DNA of 64,000 nt from Streptomyces echinoruber (GTDB taxonomy: Bacteria; Actinomycetota; Actinomycetes; Streptomycetales; Streptomycetaceae). The stretch's first letter is position 1, and each line of letters opens with the position of its first letter. Below, piece by piece: positions 1-8,777 of this stretch. A program made the position numbers and the translations under genes. The stretch lies in contig NZ_BMWH01000014.1 in assembly GCF_014651135.1 (NCBI RefSeq), forward strand, positions 62,001 to 126,000. Direction: 5' to 3'. A model generated the notes under the pieces. It worked only from the letters and a program-made list of their open reading frames with translations. It did no database searches and was not told where the DNA came from.

Positions 1-75
1 GCCACCGCGGCACAGCAGCCGCATCGTGCCGATCGACCGGGCCGGGAGCGTGGGGCGGAGTCGCAGCAAGCGCCG

Positions 76-1872
76 TCAGCACGCTGACAGAGCGTGGAGG
101 TAGCCCTGGGAGTCGGTGACGTACACGGCGCCGTCGGCATATGCCGGGGATCCCTGGGTGTCCTGACTCAGCAGGAGCTCGTGGGAGCGCAGCTTCCGGC
201 CGTCGGTGAATCGCCAGGCTGTCAGCCGGGCGGCCCGGTCCGCCGTGTAGAGCGTGTTGTCCACCGGGGCCGGGCGGGTGAGGAGCCGACCCTCGGTTTT
301 CCGGCCCCACCGCTTGTCACCGGTGTTTGCGTCAAGGGCGAGGAGCCGGTTGTCCATGTCTCCGGCGAAGACCAGGCCGTTCGCCGCGGCCGGGGCGGCC
401 GCGAGGCCGGCGGGGAACTCGTACGACCACAGCGTCTTCCCGGTCACCAGATCGAGGGTGGTGATCCGCCCGGGTATGCCTTCGACCTGCTCGACGAAGT
501 GAACGTTCTGGTCGGTGACGATCCATTGCCCCGACAATGGCTGTCCCGCCTCGTAGGACCAGTTCGGCGAACCGGTGGCCAAGTCGACTGCGATGACGTG
601 GTCCGCGCCGTTCCTGGCCATGAGGACGACGATCTTCCCGGCCGCTTCGGGGGGCCTGGTCACGGTCAGTCCACGCAGAGGGAGCCGAGGACGATGATCG
701 TCCCCGGTCGCCAGGTCGACGGTATACAGGTGGCCGTCAAGGCTGGGTGCGTACAGCACGCCGCCGGAGATCGCCAGCACTCCGTCGCTCACCATCAGCT
801 GCCGGCAGCGGCGTGGTCGGCCCGTCCGCAGATCGACGGCCTGGAGCCGATTATCCCTGCCAGGGAAATAGGCCATACCGTCGTGGAAGGCGGGGCGGCC
901 GGGGTGCTTCAGCTGGATCAGGCGCAGGCGGCGCCGGATCCCAACGTCGATCACGTGCAGATCGTATTTCTGATGCACTATCAGCAGGCTGTCCAAGAAC
1001 ACCGGCTGATGGGCGGGGCCGGAGGCGACGGGAACCCGCCACGGCAGGTCGGGGCGGCGAGACGGTGCGGTTGGGCGCGGGACTCGCCGGGGACGCCGTT
1101 TCTTCGGTTTCGCCTTCACTCTGGCCAGCGCGATGTCGTTGTGCAGTTCGTAGCCCATGAGGGGGTTCTGCTCGACGCCTTCGGCATGGAGGCGTTGGCA
1201 GACGTATTCATACAGCTCCCGTACGGTGATGATTCCGTCACCGTTGAGATCGGCGGCCCCGGTGCGCAGGCCGTCGACGAGCGGGCCTGTGAAACGGGAG
1301 GGCATGGGTGCCGCCGGGTCGGGGTGCTCGCCTTCGTAAGCGCGCTGTGTCCTGGTGCCGGCAGTGATGACCACACGGCCGTGCCCGACCAGCGCTTTCT
1401 CGAACTCCGCCGGGCTGTCAACGCCCTTGGCGCCGGGAAGAAACCGCCCGCTGTAACAGCAATCGAGTACGACGACGATGCTGCGGGCGCGGCAGGCCTC
1501 CATCTGGTCATGGATGAACGACGCCGACAGTGAGGAGTGAGCCGGCCAGTCCGGATCAGTGGTGCGGACTGCGAAATGGAGCTTGTCATTGCGCCAGTTC
1601 ACGATTCCATGGCAGGAGAGGTACAGCAGCCGGACGTCGTCACGTTGAGCTTGGCCGAAGAACTCCTCGATTGCCCGCATCAGCAGGGAGAGATCGGCGT
1701 CGACCAGTTGCTGCACATCAAAGGCACCTATCTCCTTGTCGTGCAGCACTTCGGCCAGGCGCGCGCAGTCCACCGCGGGGGAGAGGAGAGGGGCGAGGTC
1801 CGGGTGGTCATAATTCCCCGTGCCGATAAGCAAGGCTCCTCGATGGCCCTTTGCGAACGCCGGCGCGGTCAT
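76..1872 (-). CDS. Caspase-like (C14) protease fused to a PQQ-type beta-propeller
   Basis: 598 aa. Residues 1-235 form a caspase-like fold: the His motif YLSCHG (H88) and the Cys motif VLDCCYSG (catalytic Cys probably C139) give the dyad. An EF-hand-like loop, DLNGDG..TVRE (about 208-219), closes the domain. A basic linker follows (about 255-275). Residues 290-598 carry repeated LYTVDLATG / LLALDANTG units typical of PQQ-like beta-propellers. Known family context: bacterial caspases paired with EACC1 proteins are predicted conflict effectors that cleave cellular proteins when triggered. The propeller is probably the sensor or target-binding part (inference). The ATG overlaps the stop of the upstream EACC1 gene by 4 bp, so the two are translationally coupled. 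Protease-fold confidence is high; the trigger is unknown. Confidence 0.85.
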   Translation of the reverse strand: MTAPAFAKGHRGALLIGTGNYDHPDLAPLLSPAVDCARLAEVLHDKEIGAFDVQQLVDADLSLLMRAIEEFFGQAQRDDVRLLYLSCHGIVNWRNDKLHFAVRTTDPDWPAHSSLSASFIHDQMEACRARSIVVVLDCCYSGRFLPGAKGVDSPAEFEKALVGHGRVVITAGTRTQRAYEGEHPDPAAPMPSRFTGPLVDGLRTGAADLNGDGIITVRELYEYVCQRLHAEGVEQNPLMGYELHNDIALARVKAKPKKRRPRRVPRPTAPSRRPDLPWRVPVASGPAHQPVFLDSLLIVHQKYDLHVIDVGIRRRLRLIQLKHPGRPAFHDGMAYFPGRDNRLQAVDLRTGRPRRCRQLMVSDGVLAISGGVLYAPSLDGHLYTVDLATGDDHRPRLPLRGLTVTRPPEAAGKIVVLMARNGADHVIAVDLATGSPNWSYEAGQPLSGQWIVTDQNVHFVEQVEGIPGRITTLDLVTGKTLWSYEFPAGLAAAPAAANGLVFAGDMDNRLLALDANTGDKRWGRKTEGRLLTRPAPVDNTLYTADRAARLTAWRFTDGRKLRSHELLLSQDTQGSPAYADGAVYVTDSQGYLHALSAC

Positions 1873-2306
1873 GCGGTGCCCGAGGCTCGCGGCGGCTCGG
1901 AAGCAATGGTTTGCCGCTCGTCCGGGTCTCCGCCGGCTTCTTCGTCCTGTCCCAGGAACAGATCAATCAGCCGCTCCCGTTCGGCGGCCGAGGCGTGGCC
2001 CAACTCGATGCTACGGCCGTTGAGTTCCACACGGATGCTGCGCAGGGGCCGGTTCCTCAGCCAGGTGTCGGCAAGACGCAGCGTCTGACGGAGGACGAAG
2101 GTGGCAGCCGTGACGGCAATCGTCCCGGTGTCGATCAGCTCACCGCTCTTCGAGCTCGGGTGAAACTCGCCGGTCCGACGTGTCGGCCGTACGTCCAGCA
2201 CGTCCAGTTCGCTGAGCAATCGGCGCAACTGGGCACTCAGTTGCAGGAGTTCCTCGTCGTCGGTGTCAGGAAGACCCACCAGTTCGAGGTGTGCCGTTCT
2301 GCTCAT
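1869..2306 (-). CDS. EACC1-like effector-associated protein
   Basis: 145 aa, starting at MSRTAHLEL. The start follows a purine-rich GGAGGGGAGAAGG ribosome-binding site; the longer open frame upstream lacks a comparable site. Visible features: an N-terminal half rich in Leu/Asp/Glu (DEELLQLSAQLRRLLSEL), a central hydrophobic segment GTIAVTAATFVLRQTL that may be membrane-associated or buried, and RSIRVELNGRSIELGHAS towards the C-terminus. This pattern and the partner fit effector-associated constant component 1, a small protein encoded before caspase or other effectors in bacterial conflict systems. Stop and caspase start overlap (ATGA), supporting one two-gene operon. It probably adapts or restrains the protease (inference). 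Confidence 0.7.
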   Translation of the reverse strand: MSRTAHLELVGLPDTDDEELLQLSAQLRRLLSELDVLDVRPTRRTGEFHPSSKSGELIDTGTIAVTAATFVLRQTLRLADTWLRNRPLRSIRVELNGRSIELGHASAAERERLIDLFLGQDEEAGGDPDERQTIASEPPRASGTA

Positions 2307-2483
2307 GTCCTGCGCCTTCTCCCCTCCGTGCGCGGACCACTCTACTGGCGTACTCCGTGTCGCGTCGCGCTTCCGACTGGAAACGGGCCCTTGCTCCCGC
2401 CGTTCTTTGCATTGACAATGCCATGACAAAAAGGAGGGCGGTCGGGGAATCCCCGGTCGCCTCGTCGCAAGAGAGGACCCCAC

Positions 2484-3308
2484 ATGAAGAAGCCTCTCCT
2501 CGCCACGCTCGCGGTCCTGGCCGTCACCGGGGCGGGCGCGGCACCCGCGGTCGCGGCACCGGCGCCGGCGGTGCGGGCCGTGGACTTCGCCGGCACCGTG
2601 GCGCTCAGCAACTGCTCCGGCTCCGTGATCCGCTTCCCTGCCTCGCAGGACGACGACCCGGCACTGGTGCTGACCAACGGCCACTGTCTGGAGACCGGGT
2701 TCCCGGAGCCCGGCGAGGTCATCGTCGACCAGCCCTCCAGCCGCAGCTTCGGCCTGCTGAACTCGGCCGGGACCCGGGTGGCGACGCTGCGCGCGAGCAA
2801 GGTGGCGTACTCGACCATGACGGACACGGACGTCACGATCTACCAGCTCACCCGCACCTACGCGCAGATCAAGAGCTCCTACGGGATCGGCCCGCTCACG
2901 CTCTCCGACACCCACCCGGTCGCGGGCACCGCCATCAAGGTGGTCTCCGGCTACTGGAAGCGGATCTACTCCTGCGCCATCGACGGGTTCGTCTACCGCC
3001 TCAAGGAGGGCGGCTGGACCTGGAAGGACTCCGTCCGCTACACCTCCGCCTGCGACACCATCGGCGGCACCTCCGGCTCGCCCGTGGTCGACACCGCCAC
3101 CGGCAAGGTGGTCGCCGTCAACAACACCGGCAACGAGGACGGCGAGCGCTGCACCGAGAACAACCCCTGCGAGGTCGACGCCAACGGCGATGTGACGGTC
3201 CGTCAGGGCATCAACTACGCCGAGGAGACCTACCAGATCCCCGCCTGCTTCGGCCTCGACAACAAGCTCGACCTGAGCCGCAGCGGCTGCACCCTGCCCA
3301 AGCCGTGA
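2484..3308 (+). CDS. Secreted trypsin/V8-like serine protease
   Basis: 274 aa. A signal peptide occupies about residues 1-31 (MKKPLLATLAVLAVTGAG followed by Ala-rich AAPAVAAPAPAV). The mature part has the chymotrypsin-fold triad: His in LTNGHCLETG, Asp in TDTDVTIYQL, Ser in GGTSGSPVV. Cys residues flank the His and Ser motifs and could form disulphides. It is expected to be an extracellular endopeptidase; substrate not predictable. The ATG is preceded by AAGAGAGGA. The gene is convergent with the D-amino-acid genes and not in an operon. No pro-domain long enough for an alpha-lytic-type protease is present, so a V8-like secreted protease is the better fit. Confidence 0.88.
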   Translation: MKKPLLATLAVLAVTGAGAAPAVAAPAPAVRAVDFAGTVALSNCSGSVIRFPASQDDDPALVLTNGHCLETGFPEPGEVIVDQPSSRSFGLLNSAGTRVATLRASKVAYSTMTDTDVTIYQLTRTYAQIKSSYGIGPLTLSDTHPVAGTAIKVVSGYWKRIYSCAIDGFVYRLKEGGWTWKDSVRYTSACDTIGGTSGSPVVDTATGKVVAVNNTGNEDGERCTENNPCEVDANGDVTVRQGINYAEETYQIPACFGLDNKLDLSRSGCTLPKP

Positions 3309-3383
3309 CCACGCGGGCGGGCGGCCACCGGGACCGGGACGGAGGACGCGACCGCCACCGGGATGGAGGACGCAGCCGCTCCT

Positions 3384-3503
3384 GGAACCGCCACCGGGAC
3401 GGACGGCGGAACCGCTACCGGAACCGCCACCGGGACGGACGGCGGAACCGCTACCGGAACCGTCACCGCGACGGTCACCGCGACGAACGGCGGAACCGTC
3501 ACC
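3384..3503. repeat. 36-bp GC-rich tandem repeat between convergent genes
   Basis: Two exact 36-bp units (3384-3419 and 3420-3455, each beginning GGAACCGCCACCGGGACG) are followed by a degenerate third that runs into the 3' end of the deacylase gene at 3499. It fills the gap between the convergent protease and deacylase genes. A minisatellite formed by slippage is the simplest reading. It contains no clear U-tract terminator, though the repeats are self-complementary enough to fold. Confidence 0.85.
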
Positions 3504-5193
3504 GGGAGACCGGAACCCGGCGTACCGCCCGCCCCGCCGGCACGTCCGTGCGCCGCCCGTCCTCGATCACGAACCGCCCGTCGATCAGCACGTACGGGAT
3601 GCCCACGGGCGGCGTGCGCGGCCGGTCCCAGGTCGCGCCGGCCGCCACCGTCGCCGGGTCGAACAGGACCAGGTCGGCCCGGTAACCCTCGCGCACCAGG
3701 CCCCGGTCCGGCAGCCGGAGCCGGGCCGCCGGGCGCCCGGTCAGGTGCGCCACGCACTCCTCCAGCGACAGCACGCCCCACTCCCGTACGTAGTGGCCGA
3801 GGTAGTGCGGGAAGGTGCCGTAGGCGCGCGGGTGCGGCCGGGCGCCCTGCAGGATGCCGTCGGAGCCGCCGGTGTGGGCGCGGTGGCGCATGAGCGTGCG
3901 GACGTTCTCCTCGTGCCCGACGTGCAGCAGGACCGTCGTGCCCAGGCCGTCGTCCAGCAGCAGGCGGCGCGCCGTCGCCCACGGCTCCTCGCCGTCGCGC
4001 TGGGCCGAGGCGCGGATCGTGCGGCCGACGTACCCGGCGAGCGCGGGATCGGTGACCCCGGACACCTCCACCGTGTCCCAGTCCACGGGCACCCCGTGGC
4101 AGCCGTCGGAACCGGTGACCTCCAGGGCGTGGCGGATCCGTTCGGCGGTCTCCGCGTCGGCGAGCCGGGCCGACAGCGCCTCCGGGCCGCCGGCGTGCGC
4201 CCAGCCCGGCAGCAGCGCGGCCAGCGTGGTGCAGCCGGCGGTGTAGGGGTAGGTGTCGAAGGTGACGTCCACTCCCGAGGCGAGCGCGTCGTCGAGGAGG
4301 GCCAGCAGCTCCGGGGCGCGGCCCTCGTTCCCGGGGAAGTTGAGGGTGGCGTGCGCCAGGTGCAGCGGGCAGTCCGCGCGCCGGGCGATCTCCACCATCT
4401 CCGCGTAGGCGGTGAGCGCGCCGGCGCCGTAGGAGCGGTGGTGCGGGCAGTAGTAGCCGCCGTAGGACGCCACCACTCGGCACAGTTCGACGAGTTCGGC
4501 GGTGTCGGCGTACCCGCCCGGCGGGTAGGTCAGCCCGGAGGACAGGCCGACCGCCCCCTGCTCCATGCCCTCGGCCACCAGGCGCCGCATCCGGTCCAGC
4601 TCCTCGGGCGTGGCCGGGCGGTCCTCCCAGCCGACGGCCAGCGCGCGCACGGTGCCCTGCGGGATCAGGTACGCGGCGTTGACCGCGATGCCCCGGTCGA
4701 GCCGGTCCAGGTACTCGCCCACCGACCGCCAGTCGAAGTCGACGTCGTCGCCGGGCCCGTTCCAGCCGGTGATCGCCTGGCGCACCTGTGCCAGTGTGCG
4801 GTCGTCGACGGGGGCGTACGACAGCCCGTCCTGGCCGATGACCTCCAGGGTGACGCCCTGAGCGGCCTTCGCTCCGTGGTCGGGGTCGCGCAGCAGGGCG
4901 AGGTCGCTGTGGGCGTGCATGTCGATGAAGCCGGGGGAGAGGACCAGGCCCTCGGCGTCCAGTTCCCGCATCCCGCGCGGGCGTTGGCAGCCGGCCGCCG
5001 CGGCCTCCTGGACGATCGCGACGATGCGGCCGCCCTTGACGGCCACGTCGGCGCGGTAGGAGGGGGCGCCGGTGCCGTCCACGACGTCCGCGTCCTGGAT
5101 CACGAGATCGGCGAGGTCGGGGAGGTCGGGCAGGCCGGGCAGGCCGGGGCGGCCGGGGAGATCGGGGCGGCCGGGGAGATCGGGGAGGTCCAT
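3499..5193 (-). CDS. N-acyl-D-amino-acid deacylase (amidohydrolase)
   Basis: 564 aa, metal-dependent amidohydrolase that releases D-amino acids from N-acyl forms. Motifs in order: metal-binding HxH in GFIDMHAHSDLAL; EVIGQDGLSYAPV, where characterised D-aminoacylases carry a bridging Cys (NCG) but this protein has Asp; LSSGLTYPPG; HLAHATLNFPG; DTYPYTAG; catalytic Asp region GSDGILQG; and RADLVLFDP near the end. The ATG at 5193 follows AGGAG and adds an unusual N-terminus made of short LPDLPGRP-like repeats before the conserved DLVIQDADVVDGTG. A GTG just before IQDADVV is an alternative start but lacks a ribosome-binding site. It lies 17 bp downstream of the deaminase gene, so the pair is an operon for D-amino-acid use. 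Confidence 0.85.
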   Translation of the reverse strand: MDLPDLPGRPDLPGRPGLPGLPDLPDLADLVIQDADVVDGTGAPSYRADVAVKGGRIVAIVQEAAAAGCQRPRGMRELDAEGLVLSPGFIDMHAHSDLALLRDPDHGAKAAQGVTLEVIGQDGLSYAPVDDRTLAQVRQAITGWNGPGDDVDFDWRSVGEYLDRLDRGIAVNAAYLIPQGTVRALAVGWEDRPATPEELDRMRRLVAEGMEQGAVGLSSGLTYPPGGYADTAELVELCRVVASYGGYYCPHHRSYGAGALTAYAEMVEIARRADCPLHLAHATLNFPGNEGRAPELLALLDDALASGVDVTFDTYPYTAGCTTLAALLPGWAHAGGPEALSARLADAETAERIRHALEVTGSDGCHGVPVDWDTVEVSGVTDPALAGYVGRTIRASAQRDGEEPWATARRLLLDDGLGTTVLLHVGHEENVRTLMRHRAHTGGSDGILQGARPHPRAYGTFPHYLGHYVREWGVLSLEECVAHLTGRPAARLRLPDRGLVREGYRADLVLFDPATVAAGATWDRPRTPPVGIPYVLIDGRFVIEDGRRTDVPAGRAVRRVPVSR

Positions 5194-5210
5194 GCGGCGG
5201 CTCCTGGGCT

Positions 5211-6479
5211 CTAGAAGAACGTCCGGACGTAGTCGACGACCGTGCCGTCCGCCTCCGCCACCGGGATCAGCGGCCACCTGTCGAACGTCGTGCACGGGTG
5301 GGACAGACCGAGAGCCACCCAGTCGCCGACCTCCGGACCGGCGTCCGGGCCGGTGCGCAGCCAGGCGTGCTGGTCGGACAGGGCGGTGACCTCCAGGCCG
5401 GCCGCGGGACGCTCGGTGCCGTCGGCGCCGCGCACCGCGACCGGCACGGGCAGCCCCAGGTCGTGCGCCGCGTCCCGCTTGCCCGCGTTGAGGAACGCCT
5501 CCGTCGGCGAGGGCCGGGAGACGACCTGCGCCCACAGCCGGAACGCCGGCTCCAGGGCGCCCTCCCGCGGCATCCTGCGGAACGGGGTCCGCGCACGGTA
5601 GTGGCCGTCGTCGTGCGAGACGTAGGCGCCCGAACGCAGCAGCCGCACCGTGGGCAGGGAGAGCTCCGGCAGCTCCGCGAAGACGTCCGCGACCGCGTCG
5701 AACCACTCGCTGCCGCCCGCGCTCACCACGATCTCCCCGGCCCCCGCGAACCGCCCCGCCCGGTCGAACTCCACGGCCAGGGCACACAGCCGCCGCAGCC
5801 AGTCCCGCACCCGCTCCGGCGACGCCTGCGGCACCTGCGCCTCGTACCCGGCCACCCCCACCAGCCGCAGCGCGCCCGAGGCGGCCACCGCGTCCGCGAC
5901 CGCCGCGGCCTCCGCCTCCGTCCGCACCCCGGTGCGGGCGCCCTCCCCCGCGGCCAGCTCCACCACGACGTCCAGCGGGCGCGGGGCGCCGGCGAGGGCC
6001 GCGTCCATCAGCCCGACCCCGCGCACGGAGTCGACGTAGCAGACCAGCCGGAAGGACGGGTCGGCGGCGAGCTCGGCGGCGATCCAGCGCAACGCCGCCG
6101 CGTCCACCACCTCGTTGGCGAGGAACACCCGCGGCACGCCGAACGCCCGCGCCACCCGCACCTGGTGCGGCACCGCCAGCGTGATCCCCCAGGCCCCGTG
6201 CGCGAGCTGGCGCTCGAACAACTGCGGGGCCATGGAGGTCTTGCCGTGCGGCGCGAACGCCAGCCCGTGCCGCGCGGTGTACGCCTCCATGAGGCTCAGG
6301 TTGTGCGCGAGGCGCTCGGCGGACAGGGCGAGCAGCGGGGTGGTGAAACCGCCGGTGAACAGGTTGCGGCGCTGGGCGGCCAGCTCCCCGACGGTCAGGC
6401 CGTCCGCGTCCGGCGGGAGGCCCTTGAAGCGGTGGTCGACCCGTTCGTCGCCCAGCCGGGCGAGGGCTTGCGCGTCCAT
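5211..6479 (-). CDS. D-threonine-aldolase/D-serine-dehydratase-like PLP enzyme (amino acid deaminase)
   Basis: 422 aa. The N-terminal half is an alanine-racemase-type PLP barrel: TPLLALSAERLAHNL followed by APHGKTSMAPQLFERQL, where the Lys of HGKT is the likely PLP lysine. The C-terminal beta domain ends with the metal-binding pattern SDQHAW...GLSHPCTTFDRW seen in D-serine dehydratase-like proteins. The expected reaction is deamination or retro-aldol cleavage of a D-hydroxy amino acid. ATG at 6479 is supported by CCGGAGG; the longer upstream reading enters a repeat tract and is rejected. First gene of an operon with the deacylase. Kinase, RidA or IclR partners often found with such genes were not seen here. 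Confidence 0.8.
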   Translation of the reverse strand: MDAQALARLGDERVDHRFKGLPPDADGLTVGELAAQRRNLFTGGFTTPLLALSAERLAHNLSLMEAYTARHGLAFAPHGKTSMAPQLFERQLAHGAWGITLAVPHQVRVARAFGVPRVFLANEVVDAAALRWIAAELAADPSFRLVCYVDSVRGVGLMDAALAGAPRPLDVVVELAAGEGARTGVRTEAEAAAVADAVAASGALRLVGVAGYEAQVPQASPERVRDWLRRLCALAVEFDRAGRFAGAGEIVVSAGGSEWFDAVADVFAELPELSLPTVRLLRSGAYVSHDDGHYRARTPFRRMPREGALEPAFRLWAQVVSRPSPTEAFLNAGKRDAAHDLGLPVPVAVRGADGTERPAAGLEVTALSDQHAWLRTGPDAGPEVGDWVALGLSHPCTTFDRWPLIPVAEADGTVVDYVRTFF

Positions 6480-6540
6480 GGAGCCTCCGGGACGGGTGAC
6501 ACGGGCGCCTGGACCTGGGCGCCACACCTGCTTCTCTTTC

Positions 6541-6664
6541 CGCCGATCTTCCCTGACCTGCCCTGACCTTCCCTGATCTTCCCTGATCTTCCCCGAACTT
6601 TTCCGACCTCTTACGACCTCTTGCGGCCTCTTGCGGCCTCTTGCGGCCTCTTCTGACCTCTTTC
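6541..6664. repeat. Short tandem repeats upstream of the deaminase operon
   Basis: A run of 9-11 bp direct repeats: first variants of CCCTGACCTT/CCCTGATCTT (6551-6595), then GACCTCTTGCGGCCTC-type units at about 6607-6660. It lies in the leader of the minus-strand operon (starts at 6479) and the region divergent from 6764. It could be a slippage product or affect spacing of the divergent promoters. No clear protein-coding meaning. Confidence 0.75.
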
Positions 6665-6763
6665 CCGTCTCGTCCGGTCCGTTCTTCGCGCCGTGTAGGC
6701 GTCTGATAACGATGCGGGGGCCGACTGGGTGGGGCACAGGAACGTCGACCATACTGCTCCGGT

Positions 6764-7450
6764 GTGGAGCAGCGCATAGGTTCGAGCAGCCAGCCCGTAC
6801 AGGGCAAGCCGGTGAAGGTCGAGCCGGTGACGGGCGCCGGTTTCGACCCGGCCTTCATCCCCGGCATCACCCCGCCCGCCGCCGGTGACCCCGAGGACGC
6901 CCGGGAACGGGAGCCGGAGGAGACGGACGGGCGCGACGACACGACCGCGCGGGACTCCGCCGAGCCGACCGGACCGACCGGCCCGGCCGGACTCGCGGAT
7001 TCCGCCGAGCCCACGGGTGCCGCCGATTCCGCCGATTCCGCCGACTCCGGCGAGTCCGGTGAGTCCGCCGAGTCCGTCGAGGAGGAGGCCCCCGACGGCC
7101 CCGTCTTCGAGGCCGCCGACCGCCGCGCCCGCATCCTCGCCGACGCCCGTGGCGTACGCCTCCGCCTCGACGACCAGGAGTGCGAGTTCCGCTGGGACGA
7201 GATCGGCGCCGTGGAGACCACCGTCCCCCGCCTCGGCAAGCGCTACACGGTCACCGTCCACACCCCCGAAGGCCGCTGGTACCCCATCGAGATCGACGCC
7301 CCCTCCCGCGCCCGCATCAAGGAGTGGGAGTCGCAGCTCGACGAGGTCTTGGACGCGTTCTTCGACGACGGGACGGAGGAGCCCACGGCGAAGGACGACA
7401 AGGGCGACACGGGCGACAAGGACGACTCGGGCGAAAAGGGCGAGGACTGA
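6764..7450 (+). CDS. Conserved hypothetical protein with acidic low-complexity arms
   Basis: 228 aa, GTG start with a poor ribosome-binding site; a CATACT box ends about 8 bases before the GTG, so the mRNA may be leaderless (inference). Residues 1-110 are low complexity, with DSADSADSGESGESAES-like repeats. Residues 115-205 form the only ordered part: RILADARGVRLRLDD, FRWDEIGAVETT, RYTVTVHTPEG, then a helix ARIKEWESQLDEVLDAFF. The alternating strands and final helix resemble a small PH-like fold. The tail is a Lys/Asp repeat (KGDTGDKDDSGEKGED). No signal peptide or membrane segment. Function unknown. Confidence 0.7.
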   Translation: MEQRIGSSSQPVQGKPVKVEPVTGAGFDPAFIPGITPPAAGDPEDAREREPEETDGRDDTTARDSAEPTGPTGPAGLADSAEPTGAADSADSADSGESGESAESVEEEAPDGPVFEAADRRARILADARGVRLRLDDQECEFRWDEIGAVETTVPRLGKRYTVTVHTPEGRWYPIEIDAPSRARIKEWESQLDEVLDAFFDDGTEEPTAKDDKGDTGDKDDSGEKGED

Positions 7451-7455
7451 CCCCC

Positions 7456-7647
7456 TCAGAGCAGGTGGTCGGCCCGCCCCTCCTTGATCCCGAGGATCAG
7501 CGCGCGCAGCGCCTCACGACTGTCGGTCAGGGGGCGGTCCTCCTGACCGACTATGGCGATGTAGGCGTTGCCTTGGGAGTCGGTGCCGAGGCGGAAGCAC
7601 GAATTCCCTTCACCGCAGAAGGCATCTTCCCAGGTGATGTCGTTCAC
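7456..7647 (-). CDS. DUF397 domain protein
   Basis: 63 aa, GTG start 7 bp after a strong AAGGAGGGG site. The pattern ITWEDAFCGEGNSCFRL...AYIAIVGQEDRPLTDSREALRALILGIKEG fits DUF397, small Streptomyces proteins almost always encoded beside DUF5753 XRE regulators. It begins 10 bp downstream of the regulator's stop, so the two are co-transcribed. DUF397 proteins are thought to be partners or modulators of the regulator in development (family knowledge); no enzymatic residues are visible. Confidence 0.85.
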   Translation of the reverse strand: MNDITWEDAFCGEGNSCFRLGTDSQGNAYIAIVGQEDRPLTDSREALRALILGIKEGRADHLL

Positions 7648-7657
7648 GGGCCCCTCC

Positions 7658-8509
7658 TTACAGGTCGTTGGCGATACCGCGGATGAAGTCGCGGGATGCC
7701 GAGGGCGAGAGCGCCATGCCCTCCATCCAGTCCAGGTGTGCACGGTACTTCGCCAACTGCGCCTCAGCGTGCAGGAAATCGGGCCCATGTGAGTTGTCGA
7801 CCTGGACGGTGTCGAGCTGGGGCACGGGACCCTCGGCGTACACGACGGTCTGTCCCGCTCCGGGAAAGATGCCGGCCGCGAACGGGATCACTCTCAGTGC
7901 CACGTTGGCCTGCTCGGACTTGCTCAGCAGGTGCTCGAGCTGAGCCCTGACGACCTCCCGTTTGCCGAACCGCATGCGGAGTGCGGCCTCGTGCACGAGG
8001 GCGAGAAAGTTCGGCGCACTGTCCCCGTCCAGCACCTGTTGCCGTTCTGCTCGGTGGGCCAGTCGCAGAGCGATCTCGTGCTCAGGCAAGGGAGGTAGTA
8101 CTGCTCTGAAGACGGCCAAGGCGTGATCGGCCGTTTGCAGCAGTCCCGGGATGTGCACGACGTACGACGCCCGCATCCCTACGGCGTGTGCCTCCAACTC
8201 TGCGATGTCCAGCATCCCTTGGGGCAGAGATCCCCGGTATTTCTCCCACCAGCCCCGTCGGGCGGGGCGGGCCATTTCGACCAGCGCCTCGACGTATCGC
8301 TCGTCCTGGCAGTCGCAGTTGCAGGCGAGCGTGCGTACACGCTCCGGACTGATGGCGCGAACGCCGGACTCGATGTGCGAGATCTTCCCCCGGTCCACTC
8401 CCAGCAACCCGGCGGCGTACTCCGCAGACATGCCCGCTGACGTGCGCATCTTGCGGACTTCGGCGCCGAGGCGCTTCTGACGCTCCGTCGGCGATGTCCT
8501 CGCTCCCAT
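7658..8509 (-). CDS. XRE-family regulator with DUF5753 (WhiJ/AbaA-like)
   Basis: 283 aa. The helix-turn-helix is at about residues 15-70 (LGAEVRKMRTSAGMSAEYAAGLLGVDRGKISHIES given in part: GLLGVDRGKISHIESG is the recognition region). The DUF5753 domain follows: WWEKYRGSLPQGMLDIAELE, then IPGLLQT and the C-terminal region with QTVVYAEGP...VDNSHGPDFL. Such proteins regulate development and antibiotic production from loci with a DUF397 gene and an anti-sigma-like ATPase. Here DUF397 lies immediately downstream and the ATPase diverges upstream, giving the classic triad. ATG at 8509 is supported by GGAAGGAAGGGC. Confidence 0.9.
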   Translation of the reverse strand: MGARTSPTERQKRLGAEVRKMRTSAGMSAEYAAGLLGVDRGKISHIESGVRAISPERVRTLACNCDCQDERYVEALVEMARPARRGWWEKYRGSLPQGMLDIAELEAHAVGMRASYVVHIPGLLQTADHALAVFRAVLPPLPEHEIALRLAHRAERQQVLDGDSAPNFLALVHEAALRMRFGKREVVRAQLEHLLSKSEQANVALRVIPFAAGIFPGAGQTVVYAEGPVPQLDTVQVDNSHGPDFLHAEAQLAKYRAHLDWMEGMALSPSASRDFIRGIANDL

Positions 8510-8615
8510 GCCCTTCCTTCCCGCTCGCGGTCGTGCGAAGTCTGCCGCGTATACGTACGACCACACCACGATCGGGCGTATCTTTCACTGACCAGGGCCA
8601 AATTAGGCACCAGTC

Positions 8616-8635
8616 TGCGTACATTGAGTAACGCA
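8616..8635. promoter_or_regulatory. Possible operator in the divergent regulator/ATPase gap
   Basis: An imperfect inverted repeat, TGCGTAC / GTAACGCA around ATTGA, includes TACATT, a plausible -10 for the rightward gene. It sits between the divergent XRE and HATPase-like genes. Autoregulation by the XRE protein would fit, but this is inference only. Confidence 0.25.
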
Positions 8636-8777
8636 CAAGCAACTCATCGCTGTCGGAAGCGCATCGCGCGAGCCTGCCCGCACGCTCCTTCCCTGGGAGG
8701 GGTGGGCCCGCGTCAGGGAGACGAGCCACCGGCAGCCGACGAAGCCATGCACGCATCCCACAGACAAAGGAGCCACC

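Noticed and set aside
5194..7239. Upstream extension of the deacylase frame over the deaminase gene to 7239
   Set aside because: It is antisense or out of frame to well-supported genes, and the translation there is Arg/Gly/Ala low complexity without family pattern.
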